From UBA7803 sp041686955 (GTDB taxonomy: Bacteria; Pseudomonadota; Gammaproteobacteria; Pseudomonadales; Azotimanducaceae), in NCBI GenBank assembly GCA_041686955.1, contig JAWLCV010000088.1:1-15586 (forward strand): DNA of 15,586 nucleotides, read 5' to 3'. The position numbers and the translations under genes were made by a program. Below the pieces are notes generated by a model, which ran no database searches, was not told the DNA's origin, and saw nothing but the letters and a program-made list of their open reading frames with translations. This document shows, piece after piece, positions 1-7,551 of the stretch. Position 1 is the first letter of the stretch. Each line of letters begins with the position of its first letter.

Positions 1-945
1 GTCATCTACTGCAACCCGCGCTACCGGGGCAACGACTCCGCGCTGATCATGGAGAAGTGCGTGCTCGACCTCGGCGCCTGCATCCGCGATCTCAAGGAAC
101 GCTTCGGCTACGAGAAGGTCGTCCTCGGCGGCTGGTCCGGCGGCGGCAGCCTGAGCCTTTTCTATCAGGATCAGGCGGAGCACCCCACCATCACCCATAC
201 CCCCGCCGGGGACCCGTTGAATCTGGTGGAAGCGGGCCTCGAGCCGGCGGACGGCATCATGCTGCTGGCCGCGCACGTGAGCCGGGCCGTGACCTCCACG
301 GAATGGCTGGATCCCTCCATCACGGACGAATCCCGGCCCTTCGACCGCGACCCCGAGCTCAACCTCTACGATCCCGCGAATCCCAATCAGCCCCCGTACA
401 GCGAGGCGTTCGTGCGCCGCTTCCGCGCCGCGCAGCTCGAGCGCAACCGGCGCATCACCCGTTGGGTGAAGGAAACCCTGGCGATGTTGCGCGCCGACCC
501 GGACGGCGTGCCGGAGCGGCCGTTCATCGTCTACGGCACCATGGCCGACGTGCGCTGGCTCGACCCGACCCAGGACCCCTCCGACCGTCCGCCCGGTACC
601 TGTTATCTGGGTGATCCGAAGACGGTGAACGACGGTCCCGTGGGGCTCGCACGCTTCACCACCCTGCGCTCGTGGCTGTCCCAGTGGAGTTACGACGACA
701 CGCGGGCGGACGGCGTCGGCAACGCGTCGCGGGTGAGCTGCCCGGTACTGGTGGTGAACAACACCGCCGACCTGGCCTGCACACCCAGTCACGCCCAGCG
801 GCTGTTCGATGCCGTGGCCCACGACGACAAGGAGCTCCGCCAGATCGTCGGCGCGGACCACTACTACACCGTGAGCCGCGAGAAGGTGCACGAGGCGGTG
901 GCCGTGGTTCAGGACTGGCTGGAGCGCAAGGGCTTCGGCGGATAG
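1..945 (+). CDS. alpha/beta hydrolase, 5' end outside the window
   Basis: The reading frame is open from base 1, so the N-terminus is missing; the first in-window ATG at 49 is internal. A nucleophile elbow G-W-S-G-G is visible, with the serine codon at 136-138 after a short hydrophobic strand (VVLGG). A late acid candidate lies in VVNNTADLACTP and the histidine candidate in GADHYY, about 25 residues from the end, in the order expected of an alpha/beta-hydrolase Ser-Asp-His triad. A long insertion between the nucleophile and the acid (nt ~170-720) would be the lid that sets substrate choice. There is no sign of secretion in the visible part. The substrate cannot be read from the sequence; an esterase or hydrolase in catabolism is plausible given the CoA-transferase and SDR further along, but that link is inference. 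It ends 63 bases before a MarR-type regulator on the same strand. Confidence 0.85.
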   Translation, partial: VIYCNPRYRGNDSALIMEKCVLDLGACIRDLKERFGYEKVVLGGWSGGGSLSLFYQDQAEHPTITHTPAGDPLNLVEAGLEPADGIMLLAAHVSRAVTSTEWLDPSITDESRPFDRDPELNLYDPANPNQPPYSEAFVRRFRAAQLERNRRITRWVKETLAMLRADPDGVPERPFIVYGTMADVRWLDPTQDPSDRPPGTCYLGDPKTVNDGPVGLARFTTLRSWLSQWSYDDTRADGVGNASRVSCPVLVVNNTADLACTPSHAQRLFDAVAHDDKELRQIVGADHYYTVSREKVHEAVAVVQDWLERKGFGG

Positions 946-1008
946 CGGGGTCGACGCAGCCCGCTCCGTCCCGTTACATTGCCCGATTCCTTGTCAGCCG
1001 AGGGCCCC

Positions 1009-1464
1009 GTGGCCGATCGACAACGAGAATTCCTGCTGAAGGATCTTCTGCACGCCGTCTACTGGTTCGACGAGAGCCTGCAGAATCATCTCGAAGCGGC
1101 CGGCTGGCCGCGCATGAGCCGCACCAAGTCGATGATCATGATCAACATCGCCGACGGAGTGACCCGGCCGATTCACATCGCGGCCAATCTGGGCATCAGC
1201 CGCCAAGCGGTGCACCTGGCGCTGGCCGAGCTCGAGCAGGAGGGCCTGGTGTGGCTGGAGCCGGACCCGGAAGACCGCCGGGCGAAGCGGGTGCGCTACT
1301 CCGACGATCCTCGCGGCATCAAGATGCGCGACGACGCGCTGCGCTCCCTGCATCAGGTGGAAGAGCAGCTCGAGGCGCGGGTCGGCACCGAAGCCTATCG
1401 CCAGCTCTGCAAGGTGCTGCGCGCCGACTGGGGCTGCCCGCCCGCGCCTGCCGAGGACTGGTGA
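1009..1464 (+). CDS. MarR-type winged-helix transcriptional regulator
   Basis: A small DNA-binding protein of about 150 residues. The centre has the MarR layout: a helix-turn-helix (HIAANLGISRQAVHLALAEL) followed by a wing, L-E-P-D-P-E-D-R-R-A-K-R-V, of the kind that contacts DNA in this family. Flanking N- and C-terminal helices (DLLHAVYWFDESLQ and LRSLHQVEEQLEARV) would make the dimer. The start is uncertain. GTG at 1009 has a GAGGG four bases upstream and is chosen; TTG at 991 or 979 would add 6 or 10 residues without a ribosome binding site. MarR proteins usually repress a neighbouring gene and are released by a small aromatic or lipophilic ligand. The neighbouring hydrolase is the obvious candidate target, but no operator palindrome was found. 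Confidence 0.85.
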   Translation: MADRQREFLLKDLLHAVYWFDESLQNHLEAAGWPRMSRTKSMIMINIADGVTRPIHIAANLGISRQAVHLALAELEQEGLVWLEPDPEDRRAKRVRYSDDPRGIKMRDDALRSLHQVEEQLEARVGTEAYRQLCKVLRADWGCPPAPAEDW

Positions 1465-1556
1465 GCCTGCCGGCGGACGTGCCTCTCATCGACGGGCGGT
1501 CGCCCTCCACCGCGCAAGTTTCGTGCCGAGTGGAATAGCCCGACCGGGTGGTACTG

Positions 1557-1585
1557 CCGAACGATTGTTTGCCCTATAACGCTCT
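1557..1585 (+). promoter_or_regulatory. candidate ECF-type promoter, copy 1 (before the lipoprotein gene)
   Basis: CCGAACGA at 1557-1564, a 15-base spacer, then CGCTCT at 1580-1585, 36 bases before the ATG at 1622. The same two blocks with the same spacing occur before the genes at 2823 and 7702. The GAAC core and the CG-rich downstream block resemble -35 and -10 elements read by ECF sigma factors. Assignment to the ECF factor encoded at 2074-2634 is inference. Confidence 0.65.
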
Positions 1586-1621
1586 ACAGGGGTGATCAAC
1601 TCGGAAACGGCGGAGGAAGAC

Positions 1622-2023
1622 ATGAGCGGCATTCGACACCCGTCAAATCTGGCCATCCTCGTGGTCGGCGCGCTGGCCCTCGGCGGCTGTGTGGTGCCGG
1701 CTGCCGATTACGGCGGCTACGGCGGCTACGGCGGCGGACAGGGAGGAGGCTACCAGCAGCCGGCCCCTCAGGAGCCGCAGGTCTATATCGTCGATGTCAA
1801 TGGTGACTGGCGCTTCGGCAACAACGTCAACCGCATGCAGGCCACTTACGATGGCATCCTGGTGACGCCGGTGGGACGCGGCAAGGCCGTACGTTACGTG
1901 GAGATTGCGCCAAACCTGTACCAGGACGCCAATTCCACCGGTACGTACGAGTTCGTGGCCGACAACCATGCCATCTGGCGCAGCAATAACCAGAAGAACC
2001 AGGTGATCCACCTGTACCGTTGA
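1622..2023 (+). CDS. small lipoprotein with Gly/Tyr-rich linker and conserved DVNG...LYR domain (paralogue of 7702-8160)
   Basis: Start ATG at 1622 is chosen over GTG at 1592 because GGAGG (1612-1616) lies five bases upstream and the protein then begins with a proper signal. The hydrophobic stretch LAILVVGALALGGC ends in a lipobox (L-G-G-C), so it should be a lipidated envelope protein. After the cysteine comes a low-complexity GGYGGYGGG/QQP linker, then a domain of about 80 residues, rich in beta-type residues, with DVNG, VNR, TYDG, VTPVGRG, PNLYQDA, GTY and a terminal LYR. All of these blocks recur in the secreted protein at 7702-8160, with roughly half the residues identical. I do not recognise the domain. 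It is 133 residues long. It carries a copy of the shared promoter motif and converges on the ECF sigma gene, so it is a likely target of that factor. Confidence 0.85.
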   Translation: MSGIRHPSNLAILVVGALALGGCVVPAADYGGYGGYGGGQGGGYQQPAPQEPQVYIVDVNGDWRFGNNVNRMQATYDGILVTPVGRGKAVRYVEIAPNLYQDANSTGTYEFVADNHAIWRSNNQKNQVIHLYR

Positions 2024-2041
2024 AGACCGCGGGGGCGGTCT
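2024..2041. terminator. hairpin between convergent genes, possible bidirectional terminator
   Basis: A perfect 7-bp inverted repeat, AGACCGC / GCGGTCT, with a GGGG loop begins right after the lipoprotein stop codon and sits between that gene and the oppositely oriented ECF sigma gene. There is no T-tract on either side, so intrinsic termination is only possible, not shown. Confidence 0.45.
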
Positions 2042-2073
2042 CGCGATGGCGCGGTTGCCCCTGCGCGCTCAGC

Positions 2074-2634
2074 TCAAGCTTGTCCCATCTCCCGGGCGAG
2101 CCAGGCCTTGGCGAGCTTGAGATCCTCGAACACGGTGGTCTTCGATACGCCCAGCACGTTCGCCGCCTCGTCGTAGGTGAGCCCGCCGAAGAACATCAGC
2201 TCCACCGCCTTCGCGGCCCGCTCGTCGAACGCGGCCAGCTTCTCCAATGCTTCGTCCAGCTCGATCACGGCTGTCTCGGACTCAGGCGAGATGAAGACGG
2301 ATTCGTCGAAGGTGAGCTGGCGCTGATCGCCGCCGCGTTTGCCGCGGCCTTTCGACCGCGCGTGGTCCACCAGAATGCGGCGCATCATCTGAGCCGCCAG
2401 GGCGAAGAAATGGACCCGATCGGCAGCATGCACGTCGCCCCCGGCCATACGCAGGTAAGCCTCGTTGACCAGCGCGGTGGCCTGGAGCGTGTGTCCCTCA
2501 CGCTCGCGCCGCATGTGACGGGCGGCCAGCCGCCTGAGCTCGTCGTAGACCTGGGGAAGCAACTGCTGGTGGGCGGCTGGGTCGCCGGATCGCGCGGCGG
2601 CCAGGAGCTGAGTGACATTATGCGGATCGGCCAT
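2074..2634 (-). CDS. ECF RNA polymerase sigma factor, TIGR02999/kinase-associated type
   Basis: A 186-residue sigma factor. Region 2 spans about residues 8-95 (QLLAAARSGD..., YDELRRLAARHMRRE, RVHFFALAAQMMRRILVDHAR). Region 4 spans about 125-182, with the helix-turn-helix LTYDEAANVLGVSKTTVFEDL. The N-terminal wording (TQLL...GD...LLP.VY.ELRRLA...HTLQ.TALVNEAYLR) is that of the TIGR02999 family, which is known to be common next to Ser/Thr kinases. No extra C-terminal domain and no anti-sigma gene is nearby. Where classical ECF factors carry acidic residues in region 2.2, this one reads TALVNEAYL, with Thr49 and Thr53 just before or in the motif. The ATG at 2634 is chosen because homology starts there, although it lacks a clear ribosome binding site; the frame is open a further 58 codons upstream. 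It is divergent from the Arg-rich secreted protein gene, and two kinases follow downstream. Confidence 0.92.
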   Translation of the reverse strand: MADPHNVTQLLAAARSGDPAAHQQLLPQVYDELRRLAARHMRREREGHTLQATALVNEAYLRMAGGDVHAADRVHFFALAAQMMRRILVDHARSKGRGKRGGDQRQLTFDESVFISPESETAVIELDEALEKLAAFDERAAKAVELMFFGGLTYDEAANVLGVSKTTVFEDLKLAKAWLAREMGQA

Positions 2635-2721
2635 TGCGCGCCGCTGACGTGGACGGTGTGACGTGTCGATGGTACGCCGGGCCCATAGACAGGGCAATTG
2701 CCGGGTACGGAGAGGAAATTT

Positions 2722-2750
2722 CCGAACGAATCCCGAGCTGGTGTCGCTTT
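2722..2750 (+). promoter_or_regulatory. candidate ECF-type promoter, copy 2 (before the Arg-rich secreted protein)
   Basis: CCGAACGA at 2722-2729, a 15-base spacer, then CGCTTT at 2745-2750, 72 bases before the ATG at 2823. The motif lies in the divergent region between the ECF sigma gene and its neighbour. Similarity to copy 3 extends into the spacer (GGTG just before the downstream block), beyond the conserved boxes. Confidence 0.65.
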
Positions 2751-2822
2751 CTTCAGATGAGCGGCGCATGTGCCCATTTCGGGCCCTGCGCCGGAACCGG
2801 GACGACAACAGGAGCGACCATC

Positions 2823-3626
2823 ATGCCATCGACCATCCTCAAAGGACTCGTGCTCGCCGCCACCCTGACCGCCATGGCCGGCTCCGTCCTGGCGGAACAA
2901 CGCCACGTCCGCTGGGCCGACCAGGGCGCCGCCATGCCTCGATCGGAGGGTGCGCTCGGCCGCCGGCTCGGTCCCGGCACCCGCGCCGCCATGCGTCAGC
3001 GTGGCGCCTTGGCACAGGCTGCCCGGGCCCCGGCGCGGCCTGGAGTTCGATTCGACGAGGCGCCCCGTCGGGCCGGAGCGGGCTACAACAACGTCCACTA
3101 CGACCGCCGGGTAGCACAGCCGAGAAGTATCCTCAAAGGCTCCGCTGCCAATCGAGGGGTGCATGCCGAGCGCCGCTTCACCCGCAACCTGGGGTCGTCC
3201 ACCCGGGCGACCATGACGCATCGCGGCAACGTGGCCCGGCACGCCCGCAGGAGCAGCGCCATCAAGTCGACGCTGAGCAATACGGCCCGCTCAGGACGCT
3301 ACGCCCGCACGGCCGGCCGCGTGGGTCGGGCCGCCGCCGGTGGTTTCGTGGCTACCTACGCCGTCGAGTCCGCCCTCGGAGTGGACGTTCCTGACGTGGT
3401 GGATGCTGCCGAATGGACCTACGGCACTCTGAGGGATCCCAGCCAGGTACCCCAACGCTTCGAGCGTCTGGGTCGTGACTCCCTACGTACCCTGGATAAG
3501 GCGGGACGGACGCTGACCAACCCCGCCCAGATGGGGCGAAACCTGGAAAGTGCAGGCAAGGAGGCCCTGAACGCCGTGAACAAGGCCGGCTGCACGGTGG
3601 GCGGCCTGTTCGGAGCCAAGTGCTGA
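2823..3626 (+). CDS. secreted Arg-rich protein with two internal repeats, function unknown
   Basis: A 267-residue protein with a clear Sec signal peptide (LKGLVLAATLTAMAGSVLA, cleavage expected before EQRH at residue 25). AGGAG at 2810-2814, eight bases upstream, supports the ATG at 2823; the frame is open further upstream but contains the ECF promoter motif. The mature part is strongly basic, full of Arg, Ala and Gly. A 20-residue unit is repeated at about 49-68 and 123-142, pattern L-G-x-x-T-R-A-x-M-x-x-R-G-x-x-A-x-x-A-R. A moderately hydrophobic segment (GGFVATYAVESALGV, 173-187) precedes an acidic patch (DVPDVVDAAEW). Helical segments follow, and the end (GCTVGGLFGAKC) has the only two cysteines of the mature chain, which may form a disulphide. 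I do not recognise the family. Because of the shared promoter it probably belongs to the ECF regulon. Confidence 0.75.
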   Translation: MPSTILKGLVLAATLTAMAGSVLAEQRHVRWADQGAAMPRSEGALGRRLGPGTRAAMRQRGALAQAARAPARPGVRFDEAPRRAGAGYNNVHYDRRVAQPRSILKGSAANRGVHAERRFTRNLGSSTRATMTHRGNVARHARRSSAIKSTLSNTARSGRYARTAGRVGRAAAGGFVATYAVESALGVDVPDVVDAAEWTYGTLRDPSQVPQRFERLGRDSLRTLDKAGRTLTNPAQMGRNLESAGKEALNAVNKAGCTVGGLFGAKC

Positions 3627-3696
3627 TGGTCGCTTCGCTGAGGCCGCCGAGGAGCGCGTCCGCGTCGCGGGCACCTTCACGTTCACGCTCGGCCAC

Positions 3697-5670
3697 TCAG
3701 AAACTGGGAAGGCGGAAAACGTCGTCGTCTGCCTCGGTGGACGGCCCGTCCTGCGCTGCTCGGGCCAGGGCGCTGGCGTGACGCTCGGTGGCGGCCTGGA
3801 GGCTGCGAAGCGCCGGATCCTCGGGAGCACGTTCGAGCAAGGCGGTCAGATCGGCACGCAGCTGCCGGTAGGTGTCGTCCAGGGCTGCAGCTTCGTCGCC
3901 GAGCCAGGCGTTCACCCGGGCGGTCATCCGGGAGATCTCGGCGGCCAGCTTCCGCGCCGCGGCCGCTGCGTCCAGACGTTGCGCGTGTGCCTGGCGGGCT
4001 TCCTCCAGCACGGCGCTGGCACGAGGAAGCCGGGGATGGTGGGGTGCAATGCCGCGGGCCTCGTCGAGGTGCGTGATGGCCAGGTCGAAGTCTCCCGCCG
4101 TCGCCGCGCGTTCCGCCCGGTTCAGCAGGGCTGCGGTCACGGCGTCGAGACCCGCCACGGCCAAGACGTTGTCGGGATCCACGTCGAGCACCTGGCGGTA
4201 GTATCCCAATGCACTGTCCTGCTCCGGGGTGGTCCATCGCCCGGCGCTGGCGGCGGCGCTGGCGCGGGCCAGAAGCGCACCGACGCGGCGCTCCCGATCG
4301 GCTCTTGCAACGCGTTGAGAAGCTCGTTCCCGGGCCTGAGCGAGGTTGCCCGCCAGATCCGCAATTCTCCCGTCGTCTGGCCAGGCGTCCTCGAGCTGGG
4401 CCAGGTAGGATTCAGCGCGCTCGAAGGAGCCTGCAGCGATTGCATCCTCGGCGCGGGCGAACGTGGTCTCGAAGATGGCCTCGAGACGCGTCCTGGCAGT
4501 GTCATGGCCCGGCGCCAGGCGCAGCGCCTCACGAAAGGCATTCACCGCCGTGTCGGGCTCGGGCCCGAACCAGCGGTCCAGCCGGAAGGCTGCGTCGGCG
4601 GCGGCCAGGGTACGGTCCAATTCGCTGGGCTTGGTGGGCAGCGGAGCGGCGGATACCGGCGCTTCGACGGCTTCCGCGCCGGTCCGGACGCGTCGATCGC
4701 CGCCGAGCCACCAGCCGCCGAAAGCGATGACGGCCGCGGCCACAGCCACCGGAATCGGCCAGAGACCGCGCCGGCTCCGAGGCGCCTGGTAGCCCGACAG
4801 AGTGGTCACAGGGCGCCGCAGGGGCGCCTGGTTACTGTGAAGCTCGACGAGCGGCGTCTTCAAGGGAAGCGGTGGATCTCGTTCCAGCCCGGTCAGCGCT
4901 GCCCGGAAATCCCCGGCGTTCTGGTAGCGATCCTCCGGCCGCTTCGCCAGCGCGCGATCCAGGCACGCCTGGAACCCCTGGACGATCGACGGCAGCGGCG
5001 GCGGCAGAGTGGTGATGTGGGCCAAGCCGGTGCTCATGACCGAGTCGCCGACGAATGGCCGATGGCCGGTGAGCACCTCGTAGAGCACGACACCGAGGCT
5101 GTACAGGTCGCTGCGCGCATCCACCTCGCCGCCGCCTACCTGCTCCGGGCTCATGTAGTCCGGGGTCCCGAGCAGAGTGCCGGTCATGGTCATGTGGGTG
5201 AGGGAGGCGGTGGTGCGGGCGATGCCGAAGTCAGCCAGCAGGGCCTCATCCGCTGTCCGGAACAGGATGTTGTCGGGCTTGACGTCCCGGTGCACAACAC
5301 CGTGCTCGTGGGCATAGCCGAGAGCGTCGGTGATCTGGACGAGTGTGGCCAGTGCCTGGCCGAGAGTGATCTCCGGCAGCCGTGCTTTCAGCGTGCCCCT
5401 GCCGAGGTACTCCATCGCCATGTAGTAGCTGCCGTCCGGGGCCTCGCCCACATCATGCACAGGCACGATGTGGGGATGGCTGAGTTTGGCGACGATGCGG
5501 GCCTCGCGAAGGAAGCGCTGGCCCAGGCGGGGATCGGCGGCGAGCGCACCGTGCAGTACCTTGAGCGCCACCCGCCGGTTGAGCCGGTTGTGCACCGCGA
5601 GGAAGACCGTGGCGCTGCCGCCGCGTCCCAGCTCGCGCACGATCGTGTAGTCGGGGTGGGTAAACGCCAT
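3697..5670 (-). CDS. Hanks-type Ser/Thr protein kinase, transmembrane, with extracytoplasmic TPR-like domain
   Basis: A PknB-like kinase of 657 residues when started at the ATG at 5670, which places the kinase core (DYTIVRELGRGG) directly after six residues. A TTG at 5745 would add 25 residues of no clear function, and a TACAAT -10-like box at 5705-5710 lies between the two starts. All catalytic elements are present: Gly-rich loop 15-18, Lys37 in VALKV, HRD at 127-129 with Lys131 and Asn134, DFG at 147-149, a Thr/Ser-rich activation segment (TASLTHMTMTGT) and SPE at 174-176. One transmembrane helix at about 305-322 (WPIPVAVAAAVIAFGGWWL) follows a basic juxtamembrane stretch. The outer part (~330-650) is Ala-rich and helical, with several TPR-like units ending in LAPGHDTA, VDPDNVLA and IAPHHPRL. 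It would sense something in the periplasm and signal inward, possibly to the ECF factor 1 kb downstream (inference). Confidence 0.9.
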   Translation of the reverse strand: MAFTHPDYTIVRELGRGGSATVFLAVHNRLNRRVALKVLHGALAADPRLGQRFLREARIVAKLSHPHIVPVHDVGEAPDGSYYMAMEYLGRGTLKARLPEITLGQALATLVQITDALGYAHEHGVVHRDVKPDNILFRTADEALLADFGIARTTASLTHMTMTGTLLGTPDYMSPEQVGGGEVDARSDLYSLGVVLYEVLTGHRPFVGDSVMSTGLAHITTLPPPLPSIVQGFQACLDRALAKRPEDRYQNAGDFRAALTGLERDPPLPLKTPLVELHSNQAPLRRPVTTLSGYQAPRSRRGLWPIPVAVAAAVIAFGGWWLGGDRRVRTGAEAVEAPVSAAPLPTKPSELDRTLAAADAAFRLDRWFGPEPDTAVNAFREALRLAPGHDTARTRLEAIFETTFARAEDAIAAGSFERAESYLAQLEDAWPDDGRIADLAGNLAQARERASQRVARADRERRVGALLARASAAASAGRWTTPEQDSALGYYRQVLDVDPDNVLAVAGLDAVTAALLNRAERAATAGDFDLAITHLDEARGIAPHHPRLPRASAVLEEARQAHAQRLDAAAAARKLAAEISRMTARVNAWLGDEAAALDDTYRQLRADLTALLERAPEDPALRSLQAATERHASALARAAQDGPSTEADDDVFRLPSF

Positions 5671-5763
5671 GGCCCGTAACCCGAGCGCCAGATTCACGTC
5701 AGTGATTGTACACTGGCCACGAGGGGCGCCACCGGGCGCGGTCAATCAGACGGGGAGGTCCGG

Positions 5764-6537
5764 ATGAGGACTTGGAATCGAGCGGCTGCAGGCGCGGCGT
5801 TGGCCCTTCTGTGTCCCTTAGCGGGGGCGGATGAGACGGACGGCGGCGTGGATCTGGTGGCAGGTGTGGCGCTGGGGGTTACCCAGCTCGACTTCGACGC
5901 CAAGCTGGACGCCGACGCCACCTTCAACACCTATACCCTCTTTGGCTCGGCCGGACTCGGCAAGGCATACGCCAGCGTCAGCTACGCCGATACCTTGCGT
6001 GAGCAAAACATTTCCGAGGAGGACGAGGTGGGCGAGGCGGGGCGCACCGACATCGACGTCACCGTTGGGTACCGTGTCAGTGACGCCTGGACCGTATTCC
6101 TGGGGTACAAGGATGGCGAGACCGACATCGACTTCCGGGTCCGCGACACCCGTATCGTTCAGGACGAGTCTTACCGTGAGGATGGTTTCTATGGCGGCGC
6201 GACGTACACCTGGGCACTGGGCCGGGCCGGGGCGTTGAACTTCACCCTGGCCTACATCTATTTCGACTCCGACCTGCGCTTCACCCAGGGAGTGGACGAC
6301 GACGATGACGACGAGGATGAGCCGGTGGAGTTCGACGATCTGGAAGGGACGTACTCCGGCGATGCCAGGGGATTCAGCGCCGGCGTGAACTGGGTCATTC
6401 CCCTCAGCCGCAGCCTGGCTTTCCGGAGCCAGTACAAAATCAATCAGTACGATCTGGAGGTCACTGCGGACGGGCTCGATTTCGACCCGAAACAGCGGCT
6501 GAGCTATTTCGACGTCGGACTGCTATACGCGTTCTAG
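5764..6537 (+). CDS. predicted outer-membrane beta-barrel protein with acidic loop
   Basis: A 257-residue protein with a signal peptide (AAAGAALALLCPLAGA, cleavage near residue 22). GGGGAGG at 5752-5758 sits five bases before the ATG. The mature part shows alternating polar/hydrophobic strands ending in aromatics (NTYTLFGSAGLGKAYASVSY, TDIDVTVGYRVSDAWTVFLGY, GFYGGATYTW, LNFTLAYIYF, GFSAGVNWVIP, LAFRSQYKINQY). It closes with YFDVGLLYAF; a C-terminal Phe is the usual signal for barrel insertion by the BAM machinery. About ten strands fit a small barrel of the OmpW/opacity type; the exact family is not recognised. A long loop at about 177-192 is almost all Asp/Glu (DDDDDDEDE), suggesting binding of divalent metal or cationic ligands. 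It is divergent from the transmembrane kinase, and its 3' end overlaps the convergent second kinase by 15 bases. No copy of the shared promoter motif was found before it. Confidence 0.8.
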   Translation: MRTWNRAAAGAALALLCPLAGADETDGGVDLVAGVALGVTQLDFDAKLDADATFNTYTLFGSAGLGKAYASVSYADTLREQNISEEDEVGEAGRTDIDVTVGYRVSDAWTVFLGYKDGETDIDFRVRDTRIVQDESYREDGFYGGATYTWALGRAGALNFTLAYIYFDSDLRFTQGVDDDDDDEDEPVEFDDLEGTYSGDARGFSAGVNWVIPLSRSLAFRSQYKINQYDLEVTADGLDFDPKQRLSYFDVGLLYAF

Positions 6538-7551
6538 CGGCGCAACCCGCCGCAGGACGTCCAGCCGGGTCAGTAGATCGGCGGCGTCTGCTGGGCGGCC
6601 CGCCGGGGATTTGTCCAGCAGGCTGTCGAGCAGAGCAGCGACGGCGCTGAGGCCATAGCCGTCACAACTTCGTTCCGGCAGTGGCAGCGGCGGCTCCTCG
6701 AGCACCCGGGCCGCGACCTGCGCCACGCTGCCGCCAGCGAAAGCCGGCCGACCACAGAGCATCTCGTAAAGCACTACCCCGATCGACCAAAGGTCGGTTC
6801 GGGGGTCCAGGGTCTCACCCCGCCACTGTTCCGGTGACATGTAGCCGGGCGTGCCCAGCGCCTGGCCGGTCGCGGTGAGCCGGGTGTCGGCGAACTTCGC
6901 GATGCCGAAGTCGATGAGCTTGACCTGGCCGTCGGGTTGGAGCAGGACGTTGCTGGGCTTCACGTCGCGGTGAACGATGCCGTGTCGGTGTGCTAGACCG
7001 AGGACCTCCGTCAGAGTCCAGCAGATGTCCAGGGCCGCGTCGTACGGCAAAGGGCGGTCGGCGAGCACGTCCGCCAGCTCGACGCCTTCCACCAGCTCCA
7101 TGGCCAGCGCCGCGAACCCGTCGGAGACGAAGGCGTCGACCAGCCGGCACAGGGCCGGATGCCGAAGTGATGCCAGCACCCGGGCCTCCTGGCGGAAGCG
7201 GCTGGCCGCGACGGGGTCGGCCACGGTGAACGCAGGAAGAAGCTTGAGTGCAACCTCGCCGTACTCCCGATGGGTAGCCCGGTACACCGCGCCCATGCCG
7301 CCTCGGCCGAGGGTATCGGCAATCTGGTAGTCGCCTACGCGGCGCGGGGTCGGGGGCACCCCCGCCTCCCAGGGTGCGTGCCCGCCCGTGCCGGCCAGAG
7401 CGTCGTTGGCTGCCAGCAGCTCCTCCACTTCCCGGCGCAGCTCGACGTCGTCCTCGCAGACCATGGCCAAATAGTCCAGCCGGTGGCTGGGACTCTTGTC
7501 CGCCAGGTGGCCGAAGATCTCCCGGATGCGAGCCCAGCGCGCTTTGTTCAT
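6523..7551 (-). CDS. soluble Hanks-type Ser/Thr protein kinase with N-terminal helical domain
   Basis: A 342-residue kinase. The first ~50 residues (RWARIREIFGHLAD...EDDVELRREVEELLAAND) form a small helical domain of the kind often seen at the start of kinases encoded with TIGR02999-type ECF sigma factors. The kinase core follows at about 75-335: Gly-rich loop 82-86 (GRGGM), Lys103 in VALKL, HRD 194-196 with Lys198 and Asn201, DFG 214-216, and activation segment TRLTATGQALGTPGYMSPEQ with Glu241. All key residues are intact, so it should be active. The chain stops just after the core: no transmembrane helix and no sensor domain, so it is probably cytoplasmic. The ATG at 7551 lacks a clear ribosome binding site but matches the expected N-terminus. 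It is divergent from the secreted protein at 7702, whose candidate promoter lies between them. Confidence 0.92.
   Translation of the reverse strand: MNKARWARIREIFGHLADKSPSHRLDYLAMVCEDDVELRREVEELLAANDALAGTGGHAPWEAGVPPTPRRVGDYQIADTLGRGGMGAVYRATHREYGEVALKLLPAFTVADPVAASRFRQEARVLASLRHPALCRLVDAFVSDGFAALAMELVEGVELADVLADRPLPYDAALDICWTLTEVLGLAHRHGIVHRDVKPSNVLLQPDGQVKLIDFGIAKFADTRLTATGQALGTPGYMSPEQWRGETLDPRTDLWSIGVVLYEMLCGRPAFAGGSVAQVAARVLEEPPLPLPERSCDGYGLSAVAALLDSLLDKSPAGRPADAADLLTRLDVLRRVAPLERV

Noticed and set aside
1733..1760. Gly-codon repeats in the lipoprotein gene as a possible tandem repeat element
   Set aside because: They encode the GGY/GGG linker and are too short and irregular to be a separate DNA repeat.
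2634..2822. Upstream extension of the Arg-rich secreted protein to a start at 2634
   Set aside because: It would bury the signal peptide inside the chain and cover the candidate promoter at 2722-2750; the ATG at 2823 has an AGGAG site.
3778..5679. A 633-codon plus-strand frame opposite the transmembrane kinase
   Set aside because: The minus strand carries all kinase motifs; the plus-strand translation has no recognisable domain and no ribosome binding site.
5700..5763. A fourth copy of the CCGAACGA-N15-CGCTYT motif before the outer-membrane protein
   Set aside because: I looked for it on both strands here and found no convincing match, so this gene is not claimed as a target of the same promoter.
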